Source: JALHTV01 sp049510055 (lineage in GTDB: Bacteria; Planctomycetota; Phycisphaerae; SM23-33). Taken from it: a DNA stretch of 28,059 nt. The stretch lies in NCBI GenBank assembly GCA_049510055.1, contig JBEKZI010000022.1:1-28059 (forward strand). The letters are read 5' to 3'. Positions 16,126-23,615 of the stretch are shown in pieces (position 1 is the first letter of the stretch; each line of letters opens with the position of its first letter). The translations under genes were made by a program, and so were the position numbers. The notes below the pieces were generated by a model. That model ran no database searches. It saw only the letters and a program-made list of their open reading frames with translations, and was not told the DNA's origin.

Positions 16126-18180
16126 TCAAGGTTTGGAAGAAGGCGCGTTCACGGGCGGCCCGTACGCATTGGTCATGAACAGGTGCCGGGCCATCATGTA
16201 GCACGAAAGCATCTGGAGGTTGAGCGTCTGGACTTCCGAGTCCGGCACGTCCTGGGTGGGCTTTTTCATGGAGTTGCCGGAGACTTCGTAGAGGATCGGG
16301 GCGTGCCGCGGCGGGGCGACCAGGGCCAGGTTGTCGCGGACGAAGGCCAGGTAGTTCTCGTCGTGGATGACCGCGAAGCCCTCTTTCTCGCCCACGGCCA
16401 GGATATTCCGCCCCAGGAAGCAGTGCTCGTAGCTGCCGCCCAGCAGGGCCAAGATCGTCGGGGCGACGTCCGTCTGGCTGGCCACGGTATCAACGCGCCG
16501 GGGCGGCAGGATCGCCGGGGCCAAGAACAGGCAGGGAATGCGATAGCCCGGCACGTCCACGATGCGCGTGTTGTCGAAGTCCCGGCCGTGGTCGGCCACC
16601 AGCACGAAGAGCGTGTTCTTGAAATAATCCGCCGAGCGGGCCTTGCGGAAGAACTCTCCCAGGGCCCAGTCAGCATAGCGGTAGGCATTGAGGCATTTGA
16701 TTTCGCTGCTCTCCCCCGGCAGGCCGTCGATGCGGCCCTTGGGAATCTCGAAAGGCTCGTGATTGGACACCGTCAGGATAAAGGCAAAGAACGGTTTCTT
16801 GCCGTTTATTTCCTGGAAGACCTGGTGGGCCTTGTCGAAGAGAACTTCATCGGGCGCTCCCCAGTTGCCGATCTGCCGCGGGTCGCCCATGCTCCGCTCC
16901 TCGATAAACCGGTCGATGCCGCCGCGGGACAGGAAGCCCTCCATGTTGTCGAAATTCGGATCGCCGCCGTAGATCATGACGGTGTTGTAGCCGCGGGCGT
17001 GCAGGATCGCCGGCAGCGTCAGGAATCGCCCCTGGGCCTGCTCGCGCCTCAGGACGGACACGCCGCTGACGTCGGGATGCCCGCAGAGCACGCCCATGAT
17101 GCCGCGGCTAGTCCGCGGGCCGACGGCGTACAGGCGGTCCAGAAAAATGCCCTCGGTGCACAACGTGTCGAATTCCGGCGTGAAGCTGGGCGTGTTGCCC
17201 ATCGCCCCGACGGGCTTGCCGGCCATGCTTTCCATCAGGATGACGACGACGTTGAGGTCCCGCCGGGGAATTCCGGTGTCACAGCGCCGCCAGAGGGGAT
17301 TGGCCCGGCCGCCCACGGGCGTCTCGCCGGGCTGAAGCAGCATGCCGCTGGCCACCTCCGCCGCGCGCGGCGCCGGCGGGAAGGAGTAGTACTCCGTCTC
17401 ATCGCACACGTCGGTGATCATCACCTTGGCGGCGTGCATGAGCGTGAAAAAGTTGTTCATCGCCAGGTGGCTGACGACCTTGTTGGTGCAGAAGTACGCG
17501 TCGCCCTGCCTCAGCGAGCGGCTCACGCCGCCGCGGGCCGCCAGCGCCGCCAGGCCCGTCAGCACGACGGCGACGACGATCCGCTGCCGCAAGGAAAGCC
17601 GGGAGGGAATCGAGTAGGACCACAGCAGCTTGCTCATCCCCCAGCGAACGGCCAGCGTCGCCAGCACGGCGCCCACCACGATCGTCAGCACGGGATAGGC
17701 GTTCCAGATGTACACGGCCGCCTCGTGAAAGTGCGGAAGGTGCGCGACGGTCATCCAGTTCATCCGCTCCCAGAAGTGCATGAAGAAGAACGCCCCGATG
17801 ACCTCCACGCTGAGGGCCACCATCACCAGCGTGGTCGCGTAGGCGGTGACGGCCTGGCGGAATAGGCGGTTGCGAAAGAGCCGTCGCGGCGCCAGCGGCA
17901 GCGCCACCGTCAGCGGCAGCAGCGCAAAACCGATGGGCACGGCGTCGAACCGCAACCCCATCAGGAAGCACCGCCACACGTCGGGGGCGTGGAGGTCCTC
18001 GATGGCGTTCCATCGCCTCAGGAGCAATCCCGCGCGGAAGACGCCGAAGATCACGAAGCCCAGCAGGGCCAGCAGCAGGATCGGCCGCACCCGCGGACCC
18101 AGCAGCAACAACTGCACCCGCCGCCAGGCGTGGGAAGCGGACCGCGGAACATTCGCCGAAACCGTGCCGTCCTTCGTCAC
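16126..18180 (-). CDS. LTA synthase-family membrane phosphotransferase/sulfatase
   Basis: 684 residues from a GTG at 18180. The frame extends to a TTG at 18273, but the added part is arginine/proline-rich without conservation signs, and a -10-like TATCCT lies 7 nt before the GTG. Five membrane helices are visible at about 33-47, 81-97, 110-132, 163-180 and 200-217, the same number as LtaS, then a large extracytoplasmic alkaline-phosphatase-superfamily domain. Metal-site features: ILMESMAG with E317, the nucleophile T357 in GPRTSRGIMG, and ADHGRDF for the C-terminal metal ligands; SNHEPFEIP is also typical. Gram-positive LtaS polymerises glycerol phosphate; in diderms, relatives act in OpgB-like periplasmic glucan modification or are uncharacterised. 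A phosphoglycerol or phosphoethanolamine transfer to an envelope glycan is the best guess. Confidence 0.88.
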   Translation of the reverse strand: MTKDGTVSANVPRSASHAWRRVQLLLLGPRVRPILLLALLGFVIFGVFRAGLLLRRWNAIEDLHAPDVWRCFLMGLRFDAVPIGFALLPLTVALPLAPRRLFRNRLFRQAVTAYATTLVMVALSVEVIGAFFFMHFWERMNWMTVAHLPHFHEAAVYIWNAYPVLTIVVGAVLATLAVRWGMSKLLWSYSIPSRLSLRQRIVVAVVLTGLAALAARGGVSRSLRQGDAYFCTNKVVSHLAMNNFFTLMHAAKVMITDVCDETEYYSFPPAPRAAEVASGMLLQPGETPVGGRANPLWRRCDTGIPRRDLNVVVILMESMAGKPVGAMGNTPSFTPEFDTLCTEGIFLDRLYAVGPRTSRGIMGVLCGHPDVSGVSVLRREQAQGRFLTLPAILHARGYNTVMIYGGDPNFDNMEGFLSRGGIDRFIEERSMGDPRQIGNWGAPDEVLFDKAHQVFQEINGKKPFFAFILTVSNHEPFEIPKGRIDGLPGESSEIKCLNAYRYADWALGEFFRKARSADYFKNTLFVLVADHGRDFDNTRIVDVPGYRIPCLFLAPAILPPRRVDTVASQTDVAPTILALLGGSYEHCFLGRNILAVGEKEGFAVIHDENYLAFVRDNLALVAPPRHAPILYEVSGNSMKKPTQDVPDSEVQTLNLQMLSCYMMARHLFMTNAYGPPVNAPSSKP

Positions 18181-18187
18181 GATGCAT

Positions 18188-18193
18188 AGGATA
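18188..18193 (-). promoter_or_regulatory. -10 candidate for a leaderless LTA-synthase-type transcript
   Basis: TATCCT on the minus strand ends 7 nt before the GTG at 18180, the same spacing as TAGAAT before the radical SAM ATG. No ribosome binding site is seen. Confidence 0.3.
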
Positions 18194-18278
18194 AGGCCAG
18201 CACCGGACCGGCACAAGCCGGCCGCGCCCGCCGGTGGGTTTTTCTCGCCGCGTCTTTCTCTGGAGCGTTCCAAGGCGG

Positions 18279-18284
18279 TACAAT
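18279..18284 (+). promoter_or_regulatory. -10 candidate for the helical-repeat/M50 operon
   Basis: TACAAT (five of six matches) lies 37 nt before the ATG at 18322. Transcription would start near 18291, just before another ATG at 18296 that is out of frame and opens a 26-codon, cysteine-rich short frame ending at 18376. Confidence 0.4.
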
Positions 18285-18321
18285 CCCCCCCGCCGATGCA
18301 AAGGCACCTGCGGGTGAATGC

Positions 18322-19113
18322 ATGTTCGTTCTACGGTGGCTGCGAAAAATCCTGGCCTTGCCCCTGCTGTGGATAGGGCAGTTGTTGCTCTTGGCGAAGA
18401 TGCCGCCGGCCGTCGGCCTTCTCAAGGCCGCCTGGATTGTCAGCGGGGACGGCGAATGGGGTCGAATCGCCCTGGCGGCCGTCCATGCGCTCCAAGGACC
18501 CCAGGCGGCCATGGCCTGCGCCGCCGACTGGATGGCGCGGCGCCCCTCTGCGCCCCTGGCGGCCATGGCCGGTCTGCGGGCCATCGGCGCGGACAATCTC
18601 GACGGCGCGGCGGACTACCTCCGCCGTGGGCGAGAGCTGGGCAACGATCGCGACGGCCTGCTGGAGTTGCTGGAACTACTGCTAGCTTGCCGCCGAGGCA
18701 TAGAGGAAGAAGAAGAAGAGGTGGTTCACCGCTTCTTGAAGCGGCGGGACCTATCGTCCGCAACCAGCAAGGGGATCCAGAGCGCGGTCTGCTGGGATAC
18801 ATTATTAGCAGGCCAATGGGATGAAGCCTCGCGGCAAGCCAGGCGGCTTCTGGAAATCGAGCCCAATGTGGATGCAGAAATGGTCCTATGGGCCATTGCC
18901 AAAGCTCGCGGCGATGATGCTTCCGCCCAGGCACACCTGGCAGCCGTGGCGAATGCGCCTCCCTCGGTGAAGCAATTTCTGGAGGCCGAAGGCAACGCGG
19001 CCATCGGCCGTTACCGCGAAGCCCGCGACATCGCAGCCGCCATGCGCCAAGAATACCCCGACCTGGCCCAACGTCTGGAAAACCGCATTGCACAACGGGA
19101 GGCCGCCTCATGA
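18322..19113 (+). CDS. Membrane-anchored helical-repeat (TPR-like) protein
   Basis: 263 residues, function unknown. The N-terminus has one hydrophobic segment (about 9-28, ILALPLLWIGQLLLLAKMPP) after a basic start, so it is probably anchored in the inner membrane by a signal-anchor. The rest is alanine-rich helical hairpins of TPR/SEL1-like character (LAAMAGLRAIGADNLDGAAD, WDEASRQARRLLEIEPN, IGRYREARDIAAAM). A run of glutamates occurs at about 125-131. The stop overlaps the next gene's start as ATGA (19110-19113), so it is translationally coupled to the M50 protease homologue and may act with it. The start at 18322 has only a weak GGGTGA upstream. Confidence 0.8.
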   Translation: MFVLRWLRKILALPLLWIGQLLLLAKMPPAVGLLKAAWIVSGDGEWGRIALAAVHALQGPQAAMACAADWMARRPSAPLAAMAGLRAIGADNLDGAADYLRRGRELGNDRDGLLELLELLLACRRGIEEEEEEVVHRFLKRRDLSSATSKGIQSAVCWDTLLAGQWDEASRQARRLLEIEPNVDAEMVLWAIAKARGDDASAQAHLAAVANAPPSVKQFLEAEGNAAIGRYREARDIAAAMRQEYPDLAQRLENRIAQREAAS

Positions 19114-20132
19114 TCGCCTGCCCGTCCTTCTCCGCGCCCGCCTTGCCCTTGGCGCTGATGAGTCTGCAAACCATCCTGGACCTTCTGCCAGGATTTGTCA
19201 TCGGCCTGACGCTCCACGAGTGCGCCCATGCCTGGTCGGCCAGCCTGCTGGGCGACGACTTCCCCCGCCGCCAGGGGCGCGTCAGCCTCAATCCCTTCCG
19301 CCACCTCTCGCCACTGGGCACGCTGGCACTTTTGCTGCTACCGTTCGGCTGGGCCAAGCCCGTGGTCGTGAACGTGTACAACTTCCGCCGCCCCAAGTGG
19401 GATTACCTCTGGACCAGCCTGGCCGGCCCGGCCGCCAACGTGCTGGTCGTCCTGGCGTGCCTGGCCCTGATGCACCTGACGCGCCACACCTATGCCTTCG
19501 GCCCACGGGGGGAGTATTGGATGGCCCGGGCGGATTTCATGCTGCTGATGGCCATCATCATCAACACGATCCTGGCGGCATTTAACCTCCTGCCCGTCCC
19601 GCCGCTGGACGGCTCGAAGATTTGGCCGCTGCTGCTGGGCCGGCGCATCGCCGCGGGCGGGAAAAAATTCAGCTGGGTGTACATTGTCGTGCTGATCGTG
19701 CTGCTGCGGGGAGGAACGGTCAACACGGTGCTCAACGCCCTGGTGGACAAAGTCGCCGCCGTGGCGCCGATGAACGATTACACCCTCGTGAGCATAAAGC
19801 ACGACCAAGGCTGCGCGGCCATCGACCGCGGCGACTTCGCCGGAGCAGAGAAAATCTATGACCAGATTCTGGCGATCACGGGCGACATGCCGATCTACCG
19901 GAACTTTCGGGGCTATTGCCGGGCCGCGCAAGGCAACACGGCCGGGGCGATGGCGGACTATACCAGGGTCATGGAACTGCATCCGGACGCGGAAACCGCC
20001 AAGCGGGTGACGGAGGCCATGCAGAAGTTGCAGATCCCCCGCGAGAAGACACCCCAAGGGTCAGGGCAGAAAGGGCCGTCCTCCACGTCGTCCCCGAGCA
20101 CGGCCCCTCAGTCGGCCAGTGTGGATTTTTGA
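19110..20132 (+). CDS. Site-2 protease-type M50 metalloprotease with C-terminal TPR
   Basis: 340 residues. Intramembrane zinc proteases of the M50B family cut membrane-anchored regulators. The zinc motif HECAH has ligands H36 and H40 with E37 as the general base; the second motif NLLPVPPLDG at 159-168 supplies D167. Membrane segments are near 22-38, 70-88, 103-123, 141-161 and 187-203. It has no PDZ domain, so it belongs with the compact YwhC/Rip2-like branch. Residues 225-300 form one or two TPR units (GDFAGAEKIYDQILAI and GNTAGAMADYTRVMEL), followed by a Ser/Pro-rich tail. Such TPR tails on compact M50 proteins are not the textbook form. It overlaps the upstream membrane TPR-like gene by 4 nt and converges on the sigma factor gene with a 24-nt gap. 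The substrate is unknown. Confidence 0.9.
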   Translation: MIACPSFSAPALPLALMSLQTILDLLPGFVIGLTLHECAHAWSASLLGDDFPRRQGRVSLNPFRHLSPLGTLALLLLPFGWAKPVVVNVYNFRRPKWDYLWTSLAGPAANVLVVLACLALMHLTRHTYAFGPRGEYWMARADFMLLMAIIINTILAAFNLLPVPPLDGSKIWPLLLGRRIAAGGKKFSWVYIVVLIVLLRGGTVNTVLNALVDKVAAVAPMNDYTLVSIKHDQGCAAIDRGDFAGAEKIYDQILAITGDMPIYRNFRGYCRAAQGNTAGAMADYTRVMELHPDAETAKRVTEAMQKLQIPREKTPQGSGQKGPSSTSSPSTAPQSASVDF

Positions 20133-20156
20133 ACTTACCCAACCGCCGGCTTGTCG

Positions 20157-20981
20157 TCAGGCCACGCGGTCGGCCAGGTGCTTGAGGTTGGAGATGGCCT
20201 TCCGTTCAAGCTGGCGAACGCGTTCGCGCGTCAGCCCGATGATCTGGCCGATTTCCTTGAAGGTTCGCGGCGGGCCCTGGTAGCCGTCCAGGCCGAAGCG
20301 CAGCTCCAGAATCTTCCGCTCGCGGGGCTCCAGGTGCTTCAGCAGCGATTTGACCAGCGGTGCGTTGGAGGCGTCCATCATCGGCTGATCGGGCCGCTGC
20401 TGGGAGGTATCCTTGACCATTTCGGCGATGGCGGAGGTCTCTTCCGATCCGATCTGCGTAGGCGCGGTGACGGCGAGCAGGCCCTGGCGAATAATCTCGG
20501 CCTTTCTGGCGCCGATGCGAAGCCGCCGGGCCATCTCGGCCGCTGTGGGCGGTCGGCCCAGATCTGCCTCCATCGCGGCGGCGGTCTTGCGCCACTTGGA
20601 CACCATCTTCACCAGGTAGGCCGGTATGCGGATGGATTGGCCGGTGTGGTTCATCGCCCGCTTGACGGCCTGCTTGATCCACCAGGCCGCGTAGGTGCTG
20701 AACCGCACGCCGGCGTCGGGGTTAAACTCCTCCACCGCCCGCATCAATCCGATATTCCCTTCGGCCACCAGGTCGGATAGCGTCATGCAGGGGTTGCGGT
20801 ACTGCTTGGCGATCTTGACCACCAGGCGCAGATTGGCGCGGATCATCTGCTCGCGGGCGTCCGCGTCGCCGTCCTGGCGGATTCGCCGGGCCAGATCACG
20901 CTCCTGCTGGGCCGTCAGCAAGGGAGAGACTTTGATCTGATCCAGATACCAACCCAGCGTGGTCTGCGAGCCGTCGGCCAT
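20157..20981 (-). CDS. RNA polymerase sigma factor, sigma-70 family (RpoD/RpoS-like, group 1 or 2)
   Basis: 274 residues from the ATG at 20981. GGGAGG lies 9 nt upstream, which decides against the longer frame opening with GTG at 21035. Region 1.2 is at about 8-36 (WYLDQIKVSPLLTAQQE). Region 2 runs about 44-115, with LSDLVAEGNIGLMRA and the -10-melting/recognition stretch RFSTYAAWWIKQAVKRAM. Region 3 is near 120-190. Region 4 is near 210-268 with the helix-turn-helix TFKEIGQIIGLTRERVRQLE. There is no long region 1.1 or non-conserved insert, so it is shorter than a housekeeping RpoD and more like a group 2 factor. It follows rpsA, from which it is separated by a strong terminator and a second hairpin. 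Confidence 0.94.
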   Translation of the reverse strand: MADGSQTTLGWYLDQIKVSPLLTAQQERDLARRIRQDGDADAREQMIRANLRLVVKIAKQYRNPCMTLSDLVAEGNIGLMRAVEEFNPDAGVRFSTYAAWWIKQAVKRAMNHTGQSIRIPAYLVKMVSKWRKTAAAMEADLGRPPTAAEMARRLRIGARKAEIIRQGLLAVTAPTQIGSEETSAIAEMVKDTSQQRPDQPMMDASNAPLVKSLLKHLEPRERKILELRFGLDGYQGPPRTFKEIGQIIGLTRERVRQLERKAISNLKHLADRVA

Positions 20982-21043
20982 GATTCCGTGCCTCCCTTGG
21001 CGTTTGGCATCCTCCACTGAAAGATTCTTCGACACGCCGGGGA

Positions 21044-21063
21044 CGGCCCTTGAGTAAGGGCCG
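21044..21063. repeat. Hairpin in the sigma factor leader
   Basis: Arms CGGCCCTT and AAGGGCCG are perfectly complementary (8 bp) with a 4-nt loop GAGT. It lies between the rpsA terminator and the sigma factor gene, 63 nt before the chosen ATG, so it would be part of that gene's leader or of the promoter region. No T-tract follows. Just upstream, the word CCTTAAGCA occurs twice within 21 nt (from 21079). Confidence 0.5.
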
Positions 21064-21098
21064 GTCGAAAGGCCTCGGCCTTAAGCAGCCTTAAGCAC

Positions 21099-21135
21099 AA
21101 AAGGGTGCGGCCGACGGCGTCGGTCGCACCCTTTT
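21099..21135 (-). terminator. rpsA terminator
   Basis: AAAAGGGTGCG (21099-21109) pairs with CGCACCCTTTT (21125-21135). A G-T wobble and a further CCGAC/GTCGG stem close on the 3-nt loop GGC: about 17 bp in total. On the minus strand the stem ends in TTTT followed by GTGCTTAAGG. It lies 36 nt after the rpsA stop. Because the stem has A4 and T4 ends it could also work in the other direction. Confidence 0.7.
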
Positions 21136-21170
21136 CTCATTTCTCAGATGATCAGTTTTTTTGAGCCCGC

Positions 21171-22952
21171 TTACGACTCTTTGGGCGGCTCTTCCGGCGG
21201 GCGGGTGGTCTGGATGATGTCGTCGCCCAGCAGTTCGGTGGGGCCTTCCAGCCCGCCGCGGCGCTGGGTGCCCGGCTCGGTCGGCTCGGGCGGGACGCCT
21301 TCCTCGGCGGCCCATTGGGCGCGCTTCAGGCTCAGGCCGATCTTCCGCTCCTCGGTGTCCACGCGGAGAATCTTGACCTCGATCTCCTGGTCCACCTTGA
21401 CGACGTCCTGGGGGTTGTCCACCTTGTGGTCGGCCAGCTCCGAAACGTGCAGCAGGCCTTCCAGATCGTCCTCCAGTTCCACGAACACGCCGAAGTTGGT
21501 GATCTTGGTGACCTTGCCCTTGACGATCTGGCCGGGCACGTAATGCTCCGGGATGCTTCGCAGCCAGGGGTCCTCGGTGAGTTGCTTGAGGCCCAGGGCC
21601 ACGCGCATTTTTTCCTCGTCCACAGCCAGGACGACGCACTGGAGTTCCTGGCCCTTCTTAAGCATCTCGCTGGGATGGCCGATCTTTCGGGTCCAGGACA
21701 GGTCCGAAACGTGCAGCAGGCCGTCGATGCCTTCCTCAATCTCCACGAACGCCCCGTAGTTGGTCAGGTTCCGCACGATGCCGGTGATGACCGTGCCGGG
21801 GGGATACTTTTCCTTCACCAGCGTCCAGGGGTTGACCTCGGCCTGTTTCATGCCCAGGGAGATTTCCTGCTTGTCCTTGTCGATCTCCAGGACGACTATT
21901 TCGATGTCGTCCCCCGCGGAGACCATCTCGGAAGGATGGTTCAGCCGGCGGGTCCAGCTCATCTCGGAGATGTGCACCAGGCCTTCTAAGCCCTCTTCCA
22001 GCTTGACGAACGCCCCGTAGGCCATGATGTTGACCACCGTGCCGTGCACCTTGGTGCCGACGGGGTACTTTTCCCCGACTTTCTCCCAGGGGCTGGCCGT
22101 GCGCTGCTTGAGGCCCAGGGCGATTTTTTCCTTCTCGCGGTCGACCGCCAGGATCTGCACCTCGACCTCCTGGTCGACCTTGAGTATCTCGCTGGGATGG
22201 CCGATGCGCCCCCAGCTCATGTCGGTGATGTGCAGCAGGCCGTCCAGGCCGCCTAAGTCGATGAACACGCCAAAGTCGGCGATGTTCTTAACGATGCCTT
22301 TGCGGACCTGGCCTTCCTTAATCTCGGCCAGCAGCTTGGTCTTGGCCTGGCCACGGCGTTCCTCGATGAGCTTGCGACGCGAGACGACGATGTTGCGCCG
22401 CTCCTGATCGATCTTGAGCACCTTGGCCTCGACGATCTGCCCGACGTATTCCCCGATGTCGGCCGGGCGGCGGATGTCCACCTGGCTGGCCGGCAGAAAC
22501 GCCGGCACGCCGATATCCACCAGCAGCCCGCCCTTGATCTTGCGGGTCACCATGCCCTGGACGACGTCACCTTCCTTGTTCTTCTGGAGCACGCGCTCCC
22601 AGCCGCGGATGCGGTCGGCCTTGCGCTTCGAGAGCACCACCAGGCCGCTGTCGCTCTCGACTTCCTCCAGCAGCACTTCCACTTCCTGGCCGACCTGGAT
22701 GCTCTGGGGGTCGTCGAACTCCCCGATGTCGACGGTGCCTTCGCTCTTGAGACCCACTTCCACGACCACGTCGTTGCCGACGACGCTGACGACCCGGCCG
22801 GCAAGCACCGTGCCGGGCTGGGGAGAGGCCTTTTCCTGAATGGTTCGGCTCAGGGCGTCCAGATTGTAGTCTTGACCCAGGGCCGCGGAGATTTGTCGCT
22901 GAACTTCCTCGTCGGTGATGCCCAACGATTTGATGAGATTGTAATCGACCAT
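21171..22952 (-). CDS. rpsA: Ribosomal protein S1
   Basis: 593 residues. S1 brings mRNA to the small ribosomal subunit through tandem OB-fold S1 domains. Six are visible at about 45-110, 127-193, 214-282, 299-369, 386-456 and 473-543. Domains 3-6 carry the full RNA-binding pattern (FGVF or YGAF followed by GLLHI/V, then HPSE), while the first two are degenerate, as in E. coli where they bind the ribosome. The N-terminus (1-44) has DEEVQRQISAALG, and a polar Pro/Glu-rich tail (545-593) follows domain 6. The ATG at 22952 is preceded by AAGG with an 8-nt gap. The leader upstream is at least 160 nt and structured, so autoregulation as known for S1 is possible. The sigma factor gene follows. Confidence 0.96.
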   Translation of the reverse strand: MVDYNLIKSLGITDEEVQRQISAALGQDYNLDALSRTIQEKASPQPGTVLAGRVVSVVGNDVVVEVGLKSEGTVDIGEFDDPQSIQVGQEVEVLLEEVESDSGLVVLSKRKADRIRGWERVLQKNKEGDVVQGMVTRKIKGGLLVDIGVPAFLPASQVDIRRPADIGEYVGQIVEAKVLKIDQERRNIVVSRRKLIEERRGQAKTKLLAEIKEGQVRKGIVKNIADFGVFIDLGGLDGLLHITDMSWGRIGHPSEILKVDQEVEVQILAVDREKEKIALGLKQRTASPWEKVGEKYPVGTKVHGTVVNIMAYGAFVKLEEGLEGLVHISEMSWTRRLNHPSEMVSAGDDIEIVVLEIDKDKQEISLGMKQAEVNPWTLVKEKYPPGTVITGIVRNLTNYGAFVEIEEGIDGLLHVSDLSWTRKIGHPSEMLKKGQELQCVVLAVDEEKMRVALGLKQLTEDPWLRSIPEHYVPGQIVKGKVTKITNFGVFVELEDDLEGLLHVSELADHKVDNPQDVVKVDQEIEVKILRVDTEERKIGLSLKRAQWAAEEGVPPEPTEPGTQRRGGLEGPTELLGDDIIQTTRPPEEPPKES

Positions 22953-23051
22953 GCGCTACCTTAATGGTTGTGAACGGATGTTCCGCCGGCGTCGGTCCCG
23001 GTCCACCATGGATCGGGCGCCGGCCCGCCGTCATCCCCGGCGGCAAGGGGC

Positions 23052-23068
23052 GGCTGGACCATCCAGCC
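23052..23068 (-). other. Leader hairpin upstream of rpsA
   Basis: Arms GGCTGGA and TCCAGCC pair over 7 bp with a 3-nt loop; on the minus strand outer GGC/GCC pairs can extend it past a 2-nt bulge. It is not followed by T residues, so it is not a terminator. It sits about 100 nt before the rpsA start and could be a feedback site for S1. Confidence 0.4.
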
Positions 23069-23119
23069 TCGCCGCTCCCCCAGCCGATACCGCAGGCCGG
23101 ATAAAGTGGCGAATGGGTA

Positions 23120-23148
23120 AGTCTACCCCTCTAGTCCGAAGCACGCAA
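23120..23148 (-). promoter_or_regulatory. Promoter candidate for rpsA
   Basis: On the minus strand TTGCGT (23143-23148) and TAGACT (23120-23125) are separated by 17 nt. The start point would be near 23113, giving a leader of about 160 nt. Matches are three and four of six, so this is weak evidence. Confidence 0.3.
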
Positions 23149-23232
23149 CGGCAATTCTCCCATCGCCGGTCTTGCTGAAAATCGCATACGGAAGGAGGGC
23201 TACGCTCCATCGTGGCCGCAAAACACCTCACA

Positions 23233-23277
23233 AAAAACCTTAAAACAAGATAAGCCGCACCTGTACACGGCGGCTTC
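23233..23277 (-). terminator. Terminator downstream of the 51-residue gene
   Basis: On the minus strand AAGCCGC (23277-23271) pairs with GCGGCTT (23259-23253) around an 11-nt loop. It is followed by ATCTTGTTTT and then a second T run (GGTTTTTTG). It lies about 85 nt after the stop of the small gene at 23362 and before the rpsA promoter candidate, so it isolates the two genes. Confidence 0.55.
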
Positions 23278-23361
23278 AATAGAGCAACTGGCGAAAGAAG
23301 GTTCGCACCCAGGAAGGACGTCTAACCCCGCTGCGACAGATCCCCGACGGCGGCGGAAGCC

Positions 23362-23517
23362 CTAATGAGGCACGACGGCCTTTTGGTGCCGATGCTCTTT
23401 TAGAATACGGCGGAGTTCCTGAATGGCCTCCAGCTGCCGCTTGCGGTCCTTTTCGATGGTTTCCTTGGTCGGCGGCTTGAGGTCGTCATTGGTCTTGGGC
23501 AGGTCCCAACTATCCAT
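23362..23517 (-). CDS. 51-residue protein of unknown function
   Basis: ATG at 23517 and TAG at 23362-23364. The ribosome binding site AGGAGG lies 7 nt before the ATG and is the best in the whole window. The protein is highly charged: MDSWDLPKTNDDLKPPTKET, then a helix from about 21 to 43 with heptad-like spacing (IEKDRKRQLEAIQELRRIL), ending KAVVPH. There is no signal peptide or membrane segment. Codons are mostly G/C-ending like the neighbours. It has its own terminator and stands alone between rpsA and the sugar-transferase gene. I do not recognise it; a small coiled-coil adaptor or regulator is only a guess. Confidence 0.7.
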   Translation of the reverse strand: MDSWDLPKTNDDLKPPTKETIEKDRKRQLEAIQELRRILKEHRHQKAVVPH

Positions 23518-23582
23518 GTGATCGCCTCCTGATAAACAGTCACACGGGCTATATCGGCCCGCATGGAGGGCGGTATAAGTTC

Positions 23583-23611
23583 AAAAAAAGCTTATCTTTG
23601 GGGGAGCTTCT
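23583..23611 (-). terminator. Possible terminator after the sugar-transferase operon
   Basis: On the minus strand AGAAGCT (23611-23605) pairs with AGCTTTT (23592-23586), including one G-T wobble, around a 12-nt loop, and the T run continues to 23583. The stem is AT-rich and weak, but the strong GC hairpin immediately upstream (23616-23641) could help. It lies upstream of the 51-residue gene. Confidence 0.4.
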
Positions 23612-23615
23612 GTGG

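Larger units (their letters stand above)
22953..23361. other. 409-base stretch without a convincing gene: rpsA leader and upstream region
   Basis: No open frame here has a good ribosome binding site or family resemblance. An 82-codon minus frame (23031-23279) would be rich in Cys/Arg/Pro and crosses the hairpins. The stretch holds a 7-bp hairpin (23052-23068), a promoter candidate (23120-23148), a small hairpin GGGTA-AGTC-TACCC (23116-23129), and a terminator for the upstream small gene (23233-23277). Bases 23280-23361 show nothing I can name. Confidence 0.6.

Noticed and set aside
23031..23279. 82-codon minus-strand open frame
   Set aside because: No ribosome binding site, Cys/Arg/Pro-rich composition, and it runs across the terminator and leader hairpins.
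23280..23361. tRNA-like words (tagagcaactggc and ggttcgcacc) on the plus strand
   Set aside because: No acceptor stem, no cloverleaf and no proper T-loop adenosine; bases between do not fold into an anticodon arm.
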